Shown piece after piece: positions 33,768 through 33,940 of a stretch of DNA of 33,940 nucleotides. The stretch spans positions 1-33,940 of the forward strand of contig JAAFKI010000070.1 of NCBI GenBank assembly GCA_021399345.1, written 5' to 3'. The notes beneath the pieces were generated by a model. That model saw nothing but the letters and a program-made list of their open reading frames with translations, was not told the DNA's origin and did no database searches. The DNA is from Candidatus Heimdallarchaeota archaeon. GTDB lineage: Archaea; Asgardarchaeota; Heimdallarchaeia; Heimdallarchaeales; Heimdallarchaeaceae. The translations under genes were made by a program, and so were the position numbers. Every line of letters starts with the position of its first letter. Position 1 is the stretch's first letter.

Positions 33768-33940
33768 TTATCTCCTTTTCTTTAAGGCTACTACAATAAC
33801 ACCTATTCCAAAGAATGCAACAAGACCAGTAACCCATTCAAAAGCCAGATTAATAGGACTTGTGATATTTTGCAAGAGGAAGTTGTATTTTATTGTGAAA
33901 CCCATTGCACTTACTTTCATGTAAATTTTGATTTCTTCAA
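33768..33940 (-). CDS. C-terminus of a membrane-anchored surface protein (partial, 5' part beyond window)
   Basis: The minus-strand frame ending at a TAA (33768-33770) is open to the window edge. It gives 56 residues: a polar beta-like stretch (VSAMGFTIKYNFLLQNIT), then a membrane helix (WVTGLVAFFGIGVIVVAL) and a basic stop KKRR. This is the usual C-terminal anchor of archaeal secreted proteins, similar in plan to the one at 25738-26274. It lies 72 nt upstream of the small signal-peptide gene on the same strand. The main domain is outside the window. Confidence 0.65.
   Translation of the reverse strand, partial: EEIKIYMKVSAMGFTIKYNFLLQNITSPINLAFEWVTGLVAFFGIGVIVVALKKRR

Noticed and set aside
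33583..33837. 84-codon minus-strand ORF rich in Cys, Ser and Phe
   Set aside because: It overlaps in another frame both the real signal-peptide ORF (33531-33695) and the partial anchor ORF (33768-33940), whose sequences read like real proteins.
1..33940. tRNA, rRNA or CRISPR arrays
   Set aside because: No GC-rich cloverleaf-like block with a T-loop consensus and no regularly spaced direct repeats were found by eye; a covariance-model scan would be decisive.

Overview
This AT-rich window reads as archaeal chromosomal DNA, most likely from an Asgard-type lineage. That lineage call is inference; no rRNA or universal marker is present to settle it. The archaeal call rests on: (i) TATA-like boxes centred about 25-33 nt upstream of the start codon of most genes, implying largely leaderless transcripts; (ii) an archaeal TYW1/Taw1 wybutosine-pathway radical SAM enzyme; (iii) a methanogenic-type (SerS2) seryl-tRNA synthetase; (iv) two tungsten aldehyde:ferredoxin oxidoreductases; (v) a beta-CASP nuclease and a SAMHD1-like HD protein. 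HEAT-repeat proteins, large FtsX-type permeases, zinc-ribbon membrane proteins and a WASH/WAVE-like coiled-coil protein suggest an Asgard archaeon.

Layout. 1-1146: the 3' part of an IS200/IS605-type TnpB gene, a candidate omega-RNA/right-end region and a decayed ORF. 1147-5152: a ribbon-helix-helix regulator, a HEAT-repeat protein, Taw1, a possible STAS-like protein, a GtrA membrane protein and a zinc-ribbon membrane protein. 5179-8424: an unrecognised helical 588-aa protein divergent from a secreted NosD-like beta-helix protein. 8434-12803: two paralogous AORs flanking a SAM methyltransferase. 12948-17706: a small possible TBP-fold protein, a YdjM-like membrane hydrolase, a second HEAT protein, a 2-hydroxyacid dehydrogenase lacking its catalytic Glu, and a TVP38/TMEM64 membrane protein. 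17969-24060: a two-gene MacB/LolCDE-type ABC system in which both permease and ATPase are internally duplicated. 24141-27418: SerRS, a secreted CARDB-like protein and threonine aldolase. 27526-30573: a coiled-coil, Pro/Ala-rich protein with WASP/WAVE/WASH-like architecture, then a beta-CASP nuclease with an unknown ~300-aa N-terminal region. 30589-33940: UDP-glucose dehydrogenase, the HD phosphohydrolase, a small secreted protein that looks frameshifted, and the C-terminus of a membrane-anchored surface protein.

Genes are mostly single transcription units, many divergent or convergent; all seven convergent pairs end within 20 nt of each other. The clearest operon is the permease-ATPase pair. 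The most interesting candidate is the protein at 27526-28365, whose N-terminal heptad helix resembles BRK1/CCDC53/WAVE helices and whose C-terminal short segments resemble WH2/central/acidic motifs of actin nucleation-promoting factors. This comes from pattern reading and needs structure or profile comparison.
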